Made by a program: the position numbers and the translations under genes. A model generated the notes under the pieces. The model made no database searches, had not been told where the DNA came from, and saw only the letters and a list, made by a program, of their open reading frames with translations. From contig CP119325.1 of the NCBI GenBank assembly GCA_029202525.1, positions 2,454,001 through 2,518,000 on the forward strand: a stretch of DNA of 64,000 nucleotides, in the 5' to 3' direction. Position 1 is the first letter of the stretch. Every line of letters begins with the position of its first letter. The DNA comes from Candidatus Pseudomonas phytovorans. Its GTDB lineage: Bacteria; Pseudomonadota; Gammaproteobacteria; Pseudomonadales; Pseudomonadaceae. This document shows, one piece after another, positions 32,930 through 40,395 of this stretch.

Positions 32930-33780
32930 GCGCGCAGGTGGAGGAAGTTCGCCTGAGCCTGGGCCATATCGAACTGGCTGCTCACCTGTTCGGCCCCGAG
33001 GACGGGCTGCCGGTAATTGCCCTGCACGGCTGGCTGGATAACGCCAACAGCTTCGCCCGCCTCGCGCCACAACTGAAGGGCCTGCGCATCGTCGCCCTGG
33101 ACCTGGCCGGGCACGGTTACTCGGAGCACCGCCCGCCTGGCGCCGGTTATGCCCTGGCCGACTATGCCCACGACGTGCTGCGGGTTGCCGAGCAGCTGGG
33201 TTGGCAGCGTTTCGCCCTGCTGGGCCATTCGCTGGGCGCAATCATTTCGGTACAACTGGCCGGAGCCTTGCCCGACCGGGTCAGCCACCTGGTTTTGATC
33301 GATGGCGTCATCCCGCCGACCGGTGCCGAGCAGGACGCAGGCGAGCGCCTGGGGATGGCACTGCAAGCCCAGCTGCGGCTGGATGGCAAGCGCAAGTCGG
33401 TGTACGCAACGCTGGAAGAAGGCGTGCATGCCCGGATGAAAGGCATGGTCGCGGTCAGCCGTGAGGCGGCCGAATTGCTGGCGCAACGCGGCCTGATGCC
33501 GGTGCCGGGTGGCTACAGCTGGCGCAGTGACAGCCGCCTCACCCTGCCATCGCCGGTGCGCTTGAGCGAAGCCCAGGCCATGGCCTATGTACGCCGGGTG
33601 AGTTGCCCGGCACTGTTGGTGGTGGCCGCCGACGGTATGCTGGCGCGCCACGCCGCGTTGCTGGAGCAGCTACCCTTTGAGCAGGCGACGCTGCCAGGTG
33701 GCCACCACCTGCACCTGAATGATGAGCAGGGCGCGGCCCTTGTCGCAGACTGTATCAATCGGTTCTTGGGCTTTGCTTGA
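32926..33780 (+). CDS. Alpha/beta hydrolase (second of two)
   Basis: A 284-residue hydrolase. HG oxyanion motif ALHGWLDNANSF, nucleophile S102 in LLGHSLGAI and catalytic His in LPGGHHLHLND. Its sequence differs clearly from its overlapping neighbour, so this is not a recent duplication. Coupled translation of the two suggests a shared pathway. The substrate is unknown. Confidence 0.82.
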   Translation: MSAQVEEVRLSLGHIELAAHLFGPEDGLPVIALHGWLDNANSFARLAPQLKGLRIVALDLAGHGYSEHRPPGAGYALADYAHDVLRVAEQLGWQRFALLGHSLGAIISVQLAGALPDRVSHLVLIDGVIPPTGAEQDAGERLGMALQAQLRLDGKRKSVYATLEEGVHARMKGMVAVSREAAELLAQRGLMPVPGGYSWRSDSRLTLPSPVRLSEAQAMAYVRRVSCPALLVVAADGMLARHAALLEQLPFEQATLPGGHHLHLNDEQGAALVADCINRFLGFA

Positions 33781-33830
33781 CTTGCATCGGACAAGTGTCG
33801 AGGCTTGGCGGGTTGAACAGGGAGACAACC

Positions 33831-33893
33831 ATGCAACTGCCAGACATCCTGGAGCTTGAACTCGGCGCAGCGCGCCCCCTGGTCCGCCAATGA
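33831..33893 (+). CDS. Possible 20-residue coupled small ORF
   Basis: A short frame, ATG CAA CTG to TGA, encodes MQLPDILELELGAARPLVRQ. It has a good ribosome site (AGGGAGA 8 nt upstream), better than that of the gene after it. Its stop overlaps the start of the DUF4892 gene in ATGA. It may be a translated leader peptide driving translation of the downstream gene by reinitiation, or a remnant of a longer gene. No similarity is recognised. Confidence 0.4.
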   Translation: MQLPDILELELGAARPLVRQ

Positions 33894-34684
33894 GCGCGCC
33901 TGCTGCCATCCGTAATACCGTCGTCGCCTGCCTGGCGCTGGCCAGCCCTTTATTGTGGGCCGGCAGCCTGCCGGTGCCGGTGGACGCAACTGTAGTCGAC
34001 CAGCGCCCGGCCGTGGAGCAGGAGCGTGTCTACCCCATGGGCCCGCTGCGCAAGATCAGTGGCCGCCTGCGGGTCGAGGACAAGGTCGAGAGCCGCGGCC
34101 AGGTCAGTTCGGTCACCTACGAACTGCCGGTCGAACGCACTGCCCGTGAAGCCTTCACCAGTGCCCGCGAAGCCCTGCAGCGCGACGGGGGTTACCCGTT
34201 GTTCTGGTGCCAGGGCCGCGATTGTGGCGAGGCCAGCCTGTGGGCCAACGATGTGTTCGCCAATGCCCGCCTCAACGGTGGCGACGAGCAGCAGGCGTTC
34301 ATCCTGCTGCGCCGCTCGGCGGAAGAGGCCGACACGCTGGTCGCGCTTTACAGCGTCACCCGCGGCAACCGTCGCGCCTACCTGCATGTTGAAGAGTTCG
34401 TCGCCGGCAGCCCGCTGGGTGAACTGCTACCCACCGCCGCCACAGTGCTGCGCGAAATGCGCGACACCGGCAAGCTCGACTACCCTGACCTTGCTGCGCC
34501 GCAAGACACGTGGGTGAACCTGCTGGCCCGCAGCCTGAACCTCGACAGCACCTTGCGCGCCAGCCTCAGTGGCGCCCAGGCCGAAGCCTGGCGCGAGGCG
34601 CTGGTCAAGGCCGGTGTGCGCAATGGTCGCCTTGAGGTTGGCAGTGCACCTACAGACGGCCTGCACCTTGAATTGATCCGTTGA
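33890..34684 (+). CDS. DUF4892 exported protein
   Basis: A 264-residue protein with a signal peptide (hydrophobic NTVVACLALASPLLWAG, cut near residue 25). Conserved DUF4892 features include GYPLFWCQGRDCGEASLWANDVF, with two Cys that could form a periplasmic disulfide, and a C-terminal OmpA-like-looking tail (ALVKAGVRNGRLEVGSAP). It is probably periplasmic or outer-membrane associated. The ATG lacks its own strong ribosome site and overlaps the 20-codon ORF, suggesting coupling. The function is unknown. Confidence 0.75.
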   Translation: MSAPAAIRNTVVACLALASPLLWAGSLPVPVDATVVDQRPAVEQERVYPMGPLRKISGRLRVEDKVESRGQVSSVTYELPVERTAREAFTSAREALQRDGGYPLFWCQGRDCGEASLWANDVFANARLNGGDEQQAFILLRRSAEEADTLVALYSVTRGNRRAYLHVEEFVAGSPLGELLPTAATVLREMRDTGKLDYPDLAAPQDTWVNLLARSLNLDSTLRASLSGAQAEAWREALVKAGVRNGRLEVGSAPTDGLHLELIR

Positions 34685-34696
34685 ACGAGCATCACC

Positions 34697-35749
34697 ATGG
34701 TTAACAATGATCGCCTGCTGGTCCAGATTCTGCTGTTGGCGTTGCTGGGTGCCGGCCTGTGGGTGATGGCGCCGTTCATTTCGGCGCTGCTGTGGGGGGC
34801 TATCCTGGCTTTTGCCAGCTGGCCGTTGATGCGCCTGCTGACGCGTGTGCTAGGCGGGCGTGAAACCCTGGCTGCCAGCCTGTTGACCATTGCCTGGATC
34901 CTGATCGTGGCCCTGCCGCTGGTGTGGCTGGGTTTCAACCTGGCCGATCACATTCGCGATGCCACGGCGTTTGTGCGTGACGTGCAGGTCGACGGCCTGC
35001 CCGCAGCGCCGGACTGGCTGGGTGGCATTCCGTTTGTTGGCGAGCGCCTGGTCAATTGGTGGCAGTCGCTGGACCAGCAGGGCGCGGCCCTGCTTGCCTC
35101 GGCCAAGCCCTATTTCGGGCAGGTGGGCAACTGGCTGCTGGCGCGCAGTGCACAGATCGGCAGCGGTGTGCTGGAACTGACCCTGAGCCTGGTGTTCGTT
35201 TTCTTCTTTTACCGCGACGGGCCCCGCCTGGCGGCGTTCGTGTTGCGCTTGTTGCACCGCTTGATGGGCGACCGTGCCGAATACTACCTGGAACTGGTGG
35301 CCGGTACCGTGCAGCGGGTGGTCAATGGTGTGATTGGTACGGCGGCTGCGCAGGGGCTGTTGGCATTGATCGGCTTCCTGATTGCCGGGGTGCCCGGCGC
35401 AATCGTACTTGGCCTGGTGACCTTCATGCTCAGCCTGATCCCCATGGGCCCGCCACTGGCCTGGATCCCGGCCACGGGGTGGCTGGTGTGGAAGGGTGAG
35501 TACGGTATGGCGGTGTTCCTGGGTATCTGGGGTACCTTCATCATCAGCGGCGTGGACAACGTGCTCAAGCCGTACCTGATCAGCCGCGGCGGCAACCTGC
35601 CGCTGGTGATCGTGTTGCTGGGTGTGTTCGGTGGCTTGCTGGCTTTCGGTTTCATTGGCCTGTTCATCGGGCCGACCTTGTTGGCAGTCGGTTACAGCCT
35701 GCTGCTGGAGTGGAGCCGCCATACCGCGCAGCAGCCGCCTATGCAATAG
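34697..35749 (+). CDS. AI-2E/PerM family transporter
   Basis: A 350-residue inner-membrane protein with about 7-8 hydrophobic segments. The family motifs VVNGVIGTAAAQGLLALIG and LSLIPMGPPLAWIP are present, as is GVDNVLKPYLISRGGNLPL. Members resemble E. coli YdiK, PerM and TqsA; roles include autoinducer-2 export and Na+/H+ exchange, and the substrate here cannot be fixed. It lies 12 bp after the DUF4892 gene and is followed by REP elements. Confidence 0.85.
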   Translation: MVNNDRLLVQILLLALLGAGLWVMAPFISALLWGAILAFASWPLMRLLTRVLGGRETLAASLLTIAWILIVALPLVWLGFNLADHIRDATAFVRDVQVDGLPAAPDWLGGIPFVGERLVNWWQSLDQQGAALLASAKPYFGQVGNWLLARSAQIGSGVLELTLSLVFVFFFYRDGPRLAAFVLRLLHRLMGDRAEYYLELVAGTVQRVVNGVIGTAAAQGLLALIGFLIAGVPGAIVLGLVTFMLSLIPMGPPLAWIPATGWLVWKGEYGMAVFLGIWGTFIISGVDNVLKPYLISRGGNLPLVIVLLGVFGGLLAFGFIGLFIGPTLLAVGYSLLLEWSRHTAQQPPMQ

Positions 35750-35756
35750 CCTGTAC

Positions 35757-35898
35757 TGGCCTCTTCGCGGGCGCGCCCGCTCCCACAGAGGTTGCACTGC
35801 TCTCATAGGCGCAGGCGAACTTGTGGGAGCAACGGTCTTGCTCAAAATCTTAAAGCTGACGCGATCCCTGTGGGAGCGGGCATGCCCGCGAACACCGG
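35757..35898. repeat. REP cluster (two full, one partial copy)
   Basis: A full REP at 35757-35790, a partial copy (CTTGTGGGAGCAACGG) near 35820-35834, and an inverted full copy at about 35867-35898. A GCACCGGC-type hairpin follows at 35892-35910. The cluster fills the gap between two convergent genes. Confidence 0.8.
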
Positions 35899-35946
35899 CG
35901 CAGCCGGTGCCATACAGCGCGGTCTTCGGCCCATCACAACCCCAGA

Positions 35947-38361
35947 TCAGTATTTCCAGGTTACCGAAGCCGTGAGGTTGCGCGGTGCCCCATAGTTGGT
36001 CGACCCCGCCGATTGGTACAGCGACAGCAGATACTTGCGGTCGAATACGTTGTTCAGGTTCAACGACGCACTCCAGTGTTCGTCGAATTCGTAGCTGCCC
36101 ATCAGATCGGCCAGCGCGTAGGCCTGCTGGCGTACCCGGCTGTTGCCATCGGCCTGCGTTGCACTCTGCCATTGAACGCGCGTGCCGATTCGGGCCTGGG
36201 GCAGGCTGGGCAGGCGATAGGTGACACTGCCACGCAGGCTGTGGCTTGGTACATAGCGACGCGTCTTGTTGCCGTCATCATCCTCGATGTGCACGTAGGT
36301 GTAACCAGCGGCCAGGTCCAACCCAGGCATGGCTTCACCCGACGCCTCCAATTCCACGCCATGGCTCTTGTTGTCTTCACCACGGTAGGCGTACTGGCCA
36401 TTGATGATTTCGCCAGTGGTCACCGCCACGTTCTGCTGCTCGGTCTTGAACAGGGCGGCGCTGACAGTCAAGCGATCTTCCAGCAGGCTGCCTTTGATGC
36501 CTACCTCGGTGCTTTTGCCTTCCAGCGGCTCGATCACGCCCCCGGCGCTGCTGCGCAGGTACTGTGGCTTGAAGATCTCGGTCCAGCTGGCATACAGGCT
36601 CCATTGCCCATTCAGATCATACACCAGCCCGGTGTAGGGCGTGACCTTGCCGTGCACCCGGGTGTCGTGGGCCGAACCGTAACCCATGCCTTCGCCGTCG
36701 GCACTGAGCATACGCGCACCGGCAATCCAGTGCAGGTTATCGGCCAGGCTGAAACGTGCGCCGGCATACAGGCTTTTCTGGCGGTCGGTGAAGTGCTGGG
36801 TATTGAGTTCGTCGGTGTAGGTCAGTGGCGGTTTTACCACGGCGCCGGCCAGTGCATCGGCGAGGCTGACGAGTTCGCTGCCGGAGCTGTTGCGGTAATA
36901 GCCACGTTCGTCATGGCGGCTGCGGCCATAGTTGGCACCCAGGGTCAGCTCGTGCTGGCGCCCAAGTAATGCGAACGGGCCCGACAACTGCGCTTCTCCC
37001 GTCAGTTGGTGCTCGGTGCTGGTGGTGCGGTTGATGTAGGCGAACACGTCGTCGGCGGTGAAGGGGATGGCGTACAGCATCTGGGTATCCTGATGCTGGT
37101 TGACCCCGGTTACGGTGACCTTGCCTTGCCACCCTTCGCCAAAGTCATGCGCCAGTTCCGCGAAGGCCCGTTGCGTGTGGATATTCCAGTAAGTCCAGGG
37201 TTGGCCGATACTCGCGCTGCGGCTGCTGTAGTGGATCGGGTTACCCTGGTAATCGGCCATCGGCAGCGCACCCCAGGTACTGCCGTTGGCGTCGCTCTTC
37301 TGTTCAGAGAAGCCCACGGTCAGGGTATCGGCGTCGCTCAAGTCGACATCCAGCAAGCCCGCCATGACATTCAGTTCGTGGCTGTAGCGGTCCAGGTACG
37401 AGTTGCCTTTGTCATGGGCGTAGATGAAGCGCCCACGTACGTTGCCGCTGTTGCTCAACGGGCCGCTGACATCAACGTCTGCGCGGCGGCTGTCCCATGC
37501 TCCGATGCTGGTGCCGACCCTGGCCTGGAAGGTGTCGGTCGGCCTTTTACGCACGAAGTTGACGGTTGCCGACGGGTTGCCCGCGCCGCTCATCAGGCCG
37601 TTGGCACCGTGCAGCACATCGATCTGTTCGAATTCGGCAAGGTCCTGGTCGCCCAACATCACGCCGGACGAGAATGGCATGCCCATGCCGTCGTACTCGA
37701 AGTTATCGATGGTGAAACCGCGCGAAGTGAAGGCTGTGCGGTCGGTTTCGAATTGTTCGACGGTGACGGTGGGTGCATTGCGCAGCGCGTCTTTCACGCT
37801 GTTGAGTTTGAAGTCGTCGAGCTGCTCGCGGGTTACCGACGATATTGCCTGCGGGGTTTCCCGATTACTCAGGCCCAGGCGCGTGGTGCTGGAAGCAGGC
37901 CTGGCCTGGTAGCTACGGCTTTGGCTGTCGGCGGCCAGTTGATATTGCACCTGTGTGGGCGCCAAGGTTACTTCACGGTCGGCGCCTTGCGTCTCGCTGG
38001 GTAACAGGTACAGGGTGGCTGCATCTGTGCGGGCAAAATTGAAGCCGCTGCCTTGCAGCAACCTGGCCAGCCCGTCTTCAGCCGAGTAACTGCCAACCAC
38101 TGACGTGCTGCGCAGGGTGGTATCGACGTTGCCATCCAGCAGTACGTTCTGACCGGTTTGCTGGCTGAATACCAACAGGGCCTGGCGCAGGGGCTGGGCC
38201 GGGATGTTCAGCGACAGCCTGTGAGCGCTTGCGGCCGGCTGGGTGGTGGCCGCCTGTGCCTGGGCCACGCCGGCCAGCAAGGCACAAGCCATTGCTGTGC
38301 TCAGCACGCTACGCTGGCAGCGTGGCAGGAAAGTGGTGTGTGGGTTGTGTCGCGTTGCCAT
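35947..38361 (-). CDS. TonB-dependent siderophore-type receptor with STN signalling domain
   Basis: An 804-residue outer-membrane receptor that probably imports a ferric siderophore and reports its presence. Order: signal peptide (ending near AGVAQAQA), STN domain (about 45-105, IPAQPLRQALLVFSQQTGQNV and GLARLLQGSGF), TonB box/plug (LSNRETPQAISSVTREQL, GFTIDNFEYDGMGMP), and a beta-barrel ending NLTASVTWKY with an aromatic C-terminus. The STN domain fits surface signalling through the FecR/FecI pair just upstream. The ATG at 38361 with GGGG upstream is preferred to an in-frame TTG 18 bp earlier. The siderophore is not identifiable. Confidence 0.93.
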   Translation of the reverse strand: MATRHNPHTTFLPRCQRSVLSTAMACALLAGVAQAQAATTQPAASAHRLSLNIPAQPLRQALLVFSQQTGQNVLLDGNVDTTLRSTSVVGSYSAEDGLARLLQGSGFNFARTDAATLYLLPSETQGADREVTLAPTQVQYQLAADSQSRSYQARPASSTTRLGLSNRETPQAISSVTREQLDDFKLNSVKDALRNAPTVTVEQFETDRTAFTSRGFTIDNFEYDGMGMPFSSGVMLGDQDLAEFEQIDVLHGANGLMSGAGNPSATVNFVRKRPTDTFQARVGTSIGAWDSRRADVDVSGPLSNSGNVRGRFIYAHDKGNSYLDRYSHELNVMAGLLDVDLSDADTLTVGFSEQKSDANGSTWGALPMADYQGNPIHYSSRSASIGQPWTYWNIHTQRAFAELAHDFGEGWQGKVTVTGVNQHQDTQMLYAIPFTADDVFAYINRTTSTEHQLTGEAQLSGPFALLGRQHELTLGANYGRSRHDERGYYRNSSGSELVSLADALAGAVVKPPLTYTDELNTQHFTDRQKSLYAGARFSLADNLHWIAGARMLSADGEGMGYGSAHDTRVHGKVTPYTGLVYDLNGQWSLYASWTEIFKPQYLRSSAGGVIEPLEGKSTEVGIKGSLLEDRLTVSAALFKTEQQNVAVTTGEIINGQYAYRGEDNKSHGVELEASGEAMPGLDLAAGYTYVHIEDDDGNKTRRYVPSHSLRGSVTYRLPSLPQARIGTRVQWQSATQADGNSRVRQQAYALADLMGSYEFDEHWSASLNLNNVFDRKYLLSLYQSAGSTNYGAPRNLTASVTWKY

Positions 38362-38384
38362 TCGGAGTGCCCCATGCAAGTGCA

Positions 38385-38402
38385 GATATGCGAATAACTC
38401 TC
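38385..38402 (-). promoter_or_regulatory. Weak Fur-box-like site upstream of the receptor
   Basis: On the minus strand, TGAGAGTTATTCGCATAT resembles a Fur box with about two mismatches per arm. It lies in the 96-bp gap between fecR and the receptor gene, where an ECF-dependent promoter is also expected. Confidence 0.3.
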
Positions 38403-38457
38403 AGTGCCGTTAAGACGCATGAAGCATTTGAATGTCTGATGGGGCGTGAAATTATTT

Positions 38458-39429
38458 TCAGGCCGCGGGGTAGAGCAGGGTAACCAGCTCTGTGTAGCGC
38501 GCCGTGCGCACGGCCAGCGCCCGGGACAGCACGTCGAGCATCTGCTCGGGTTGTTCCAGGTTCAGGATCAGGCTCACCCGGCGGGCCGCCAGTTGCTTGT
38601 CCATGATGAAAATGCGCCCTTCACGCCAGCGCTGCAGTTCCTCGACCACTGATTGCAGCGGTTCGTTGAAGAACACCAGGCGTCCGCTGCGCCAGGCCAG
38701 TACCTGCTCCAGTTCTGCGCGCTGGATGTCACCGGTCGCCCGCGGGCTGAAACGCAGCGCCAGGCCTTCATCCAGTTCGGCCTGTTGGGTGGCCGCCAGC
38801 ACCTGTACACGATGCCGGTGTACTGCGACTTGCGCAGCCTCACCGTGGCACGAGAAGGAGAACTCGGCTTCGCCACAACGCACTTCACCTGCCCGGCTGA
38901 CAACGGTGAACGGGCCGGCACTACTGGGTCGCGCCATGAAAAACGCCTGCCCCTGCAGTAACTCGACAACCCGGCGGGTTGGCGAGAAATCCAGGTTCAT
39001 CGCGGTGTGCCCGGCCATCTCCACGGTCGAACCATCTGGCAGGCGGGCGATGCGGCGCTCACCCACTGCCGTGCTCAGGTCAGCAAAGGGTGTGTCCATG
39101 CCTTTGAGCCAGAACAGGCCGGCACTTGCGCTGGCTGCTGCCGCGCTGGCGGCCAGGCCCATGCCGACGAAGCGCCGGCGTGAAAGCCGCGCGGGGGTAG
39201 GCGTTGCAACCGAGGTGGGCGGTATCAGCAAAGCCGACGCTGCCCACAGGTTCTCCAGCTCGGCGTAGGCTTGAGCATGCCGCGCATCCGCCGCCATCCA
39301 CGCGGCCCAAGCCTCGCGTTGCTCCGCGGTGAGGGTGGCACCATGAAACAGCGCGAACCACGCGCTGGCCTGATGATCGATGTCATCGGCAGGCGTGGCA
39401 GGGTCGGTAAATGGCGGTTCGCGATTCAT
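38458..39429 (-). CDS. FecR-type anti-sigma factor
   Basis: A 323-residue inner-membrane regulator that transmits the receptor signal to the ECF sigma factor. The N-terminal cytoplasmic domain (about 1-80) includes ASAWFALFHGATLTAEQREA and WMAADARHAQAYAELENLW. The segment LSRRRFVGMGLAASAAAASA (82-101) is a twin-arginine motif followed by a hydrophobic helix; E. coli FecR is reported to use the Tat pathway. The periplasmic FecR domain contains VGERRIARLPDGSTVEM. A C-terminal STN-like tail follows. It lies 54 bp after the sigma gene. Confidence 0.93.
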   Translation of the reverse strand: MNREPPFTDPATPADDIDHQASAWFALFHGATLTAEQREAWAAWMAADARHAQAYAELENLWAASALLIPPTSVATPTPARLSRRRFVGMGLAASAAAASASAGLFWLKGMDTPFADLSTAVGERRIARLPDGSTVEMAGHTAMNLDFSPTRRVVELLQGQAFFMARPSSAGPFTVVSRAGEVRCGEAEFSFSCHGEAAQVAVHRHRVQVLAATQQAELDEGLALRFSPRATGDIQRAELEQVLAWRSGRLVFFNEPLQSVVEELQRWREGRIFIMDKQLAARRVSLILNLEQPEQMLDVLSRALAVRTARYTELVTLLYPAA

Positions 39430-39483
39430 CGGTTCAACGTTTCACAGGGAGCGCACGGAGGGTGCATTGTGGCAGGCCGGCGG

Positions 39484-39981
39484 TCACCGGGACATGCCTT
39501 GTTTCAACAGTTCCAGGGCCTTGACCATGCGGCTGTAGGCGGTCTTGGGGGAAATCCCCAGGCGGGCGCCGATGTCTACATAGGTCATGCCTTCGACCCG
39601 AACCATCAGGAACACTTCGCGGCAGGGCTCGGGCATGTTCTGGATCACGGTGTTCAAGGCAGCCAGTTGCTGGTTGGCGATGGCGGCCTGTTCCAGGTTT
39701 GCGCTTGGCTGCGCCACTGCGCTGGCCTCGGGCGAATCCAGTGGCTCGCTCTTGCGGTGCTGTTGACGGCGGGTGTGGTCGATGAACAGGTTGCGCGCGC
39801 TGGAGAACAGATAGGCGCGGAAGTTCTCGATGCGGCTGCGGCCCATCTGCTCGGAAAGGCGGATGAACGCGTCCTGGGTCAGGTCGGCGGCGGTTTCCTT
39901 GCAGCGCAGGCGGCGGTCCAGGTACTCCTGAATCTCTTCGCGGTGGGCGAGATACAGTGCCTTCAAATCTGAACCGGACAT
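39484..39981 (-). CDS. FecI-type ECF sigma factor
   Basis: A 165-residue iron-starvation sigma factor. Region 2 carries TAADLTQDAFIRLSEQ and FRAYLFSSARNLFIDHTRRQ; region 4 carries VEGMTYVDIGARLGISPKTAYSRMVKALELL. The ATG at 39981 is preceded by AAGGTGG; an in-frame TTG 36 bp upstream is unlikely. It probably transcribes the receptor gene when released by the FecR protein. A Fur-box-like site upstream suggests repression in iron-replete cells. Confidence 0.93.
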   Translation of the reverse strand: MSGSDLKALYLAHREEIQEYLDRRLRCKETAADLTQDAFIRLSEQMGRSRIENFRAYLFSSARNLFIDHTRRQQHRKSEPLDSPEASAVAQPSANLEQAAIANQQLAALNTVIQNMPEPCREVFLMVRVEGMTYVDIGARLGISPKTAYSRMVKALELLKQGMSR

Positions 39982-40026
39982 GGGCCACCTTGGCGGACGT
40001 GCGAGCGAGGGCGGCAAAATACCACA

Positions 40027-40045
40027 AATGAGAATTGTTTTGATT
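40027..40045 (-). promoter_or_regulatory. Candidate Fur box upstream of the fecI-type gene
   Basis: AATGAGAAT-TG-TTTTGATT matches the Fur inverted repeat with one mismatch in one arm and two in the other. It lies about 45-65 bp upstream of the sigma gene start, where a Fur-regulated promoter is expected. Confidence 0.5.
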
Positions 40046-40060
40046 GATGCGGTTGTTTTT

Positions 40061-40170
40061 CCTGTACTGGCCTCTTCGCGGGCGCGCCCGCTCCTACAAG
40101 TACAGCACAGACCTCAATGCCGGTGCTGTACTTGTGGGAGCGGGCGCGCCCGCGAAGAGGCCAGTACAGG
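40061..40170. repeat. REP pair with unusually long arms
   Basis: Facing REP copies extend into flanking sequence (CCTGTACTGGCC at one end, GGCCAGTACAGG at the other, and TACAAGTACAGCA facing TGCTGTACTTG inside). Each arm is about 46 bp with few mismatches. It lies between divergent fecI-type and kdpF genes, so it is near promoters rather than gene ends. Confidence 0.9.
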
Positions 40171-40186
40171 CAACCTGAAACCCTGA

Positions 40187-40206
40187 TCTTTACGCATTCT
40201 TTATAC
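40187..40206 (+). promoter_or_regulatory. Candidate KdpE direct repeats upstream of kdpF
   Basis: TCTTTAC (40187-40193) and TCTTTATAC (40198-40206) begin 11 bp apart, one helical turn, as for tandem OmpR-family sites. The T-rich TTTATA motif resembles the E. coli kdp operator. A C-rich tract follows at 40206-40230; no clear -35/-10 pair is seen. Confidence 0.35.
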
Positions 40207-40296
40207 CCACCCCCACCCCCCGGTCTCGCCCCTTTACGCCCCTCCCACGGACAATTTCCCCAAGCGGCCCAAGCCGTACCACGGGGAGAACCACTC

Positions 40297-40386
40297 ATGA
40301 ACATGCTCGACGGGTTGTCACTGCTGCTGGCAGTGGCCTTGGCGTTTTATCTGCTGGTGGCGCTGCTGCGCGCCGATCGCAGCTAA
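40297..40386 (+). CDS. kdpF: Potassium-transporting ATPase subunit KdpF
   Basis: A 29-residue single-span peptide (MNMLDGLSLLLAVALAFYLL then VALLRADRS) that stabilises the Kdp complex. Position directly upstream of kdpA, length and composition are all diagnostic. GGGGAG lies 8 nt upstream of the ATG. It is often missed by automated annotation because of its size. Confidence 0.9.
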   Translation: MNMLDGLSLLLAVALAFYLLVALLRADRS

Positions 40387-40395
40387 GGAGTGGCC

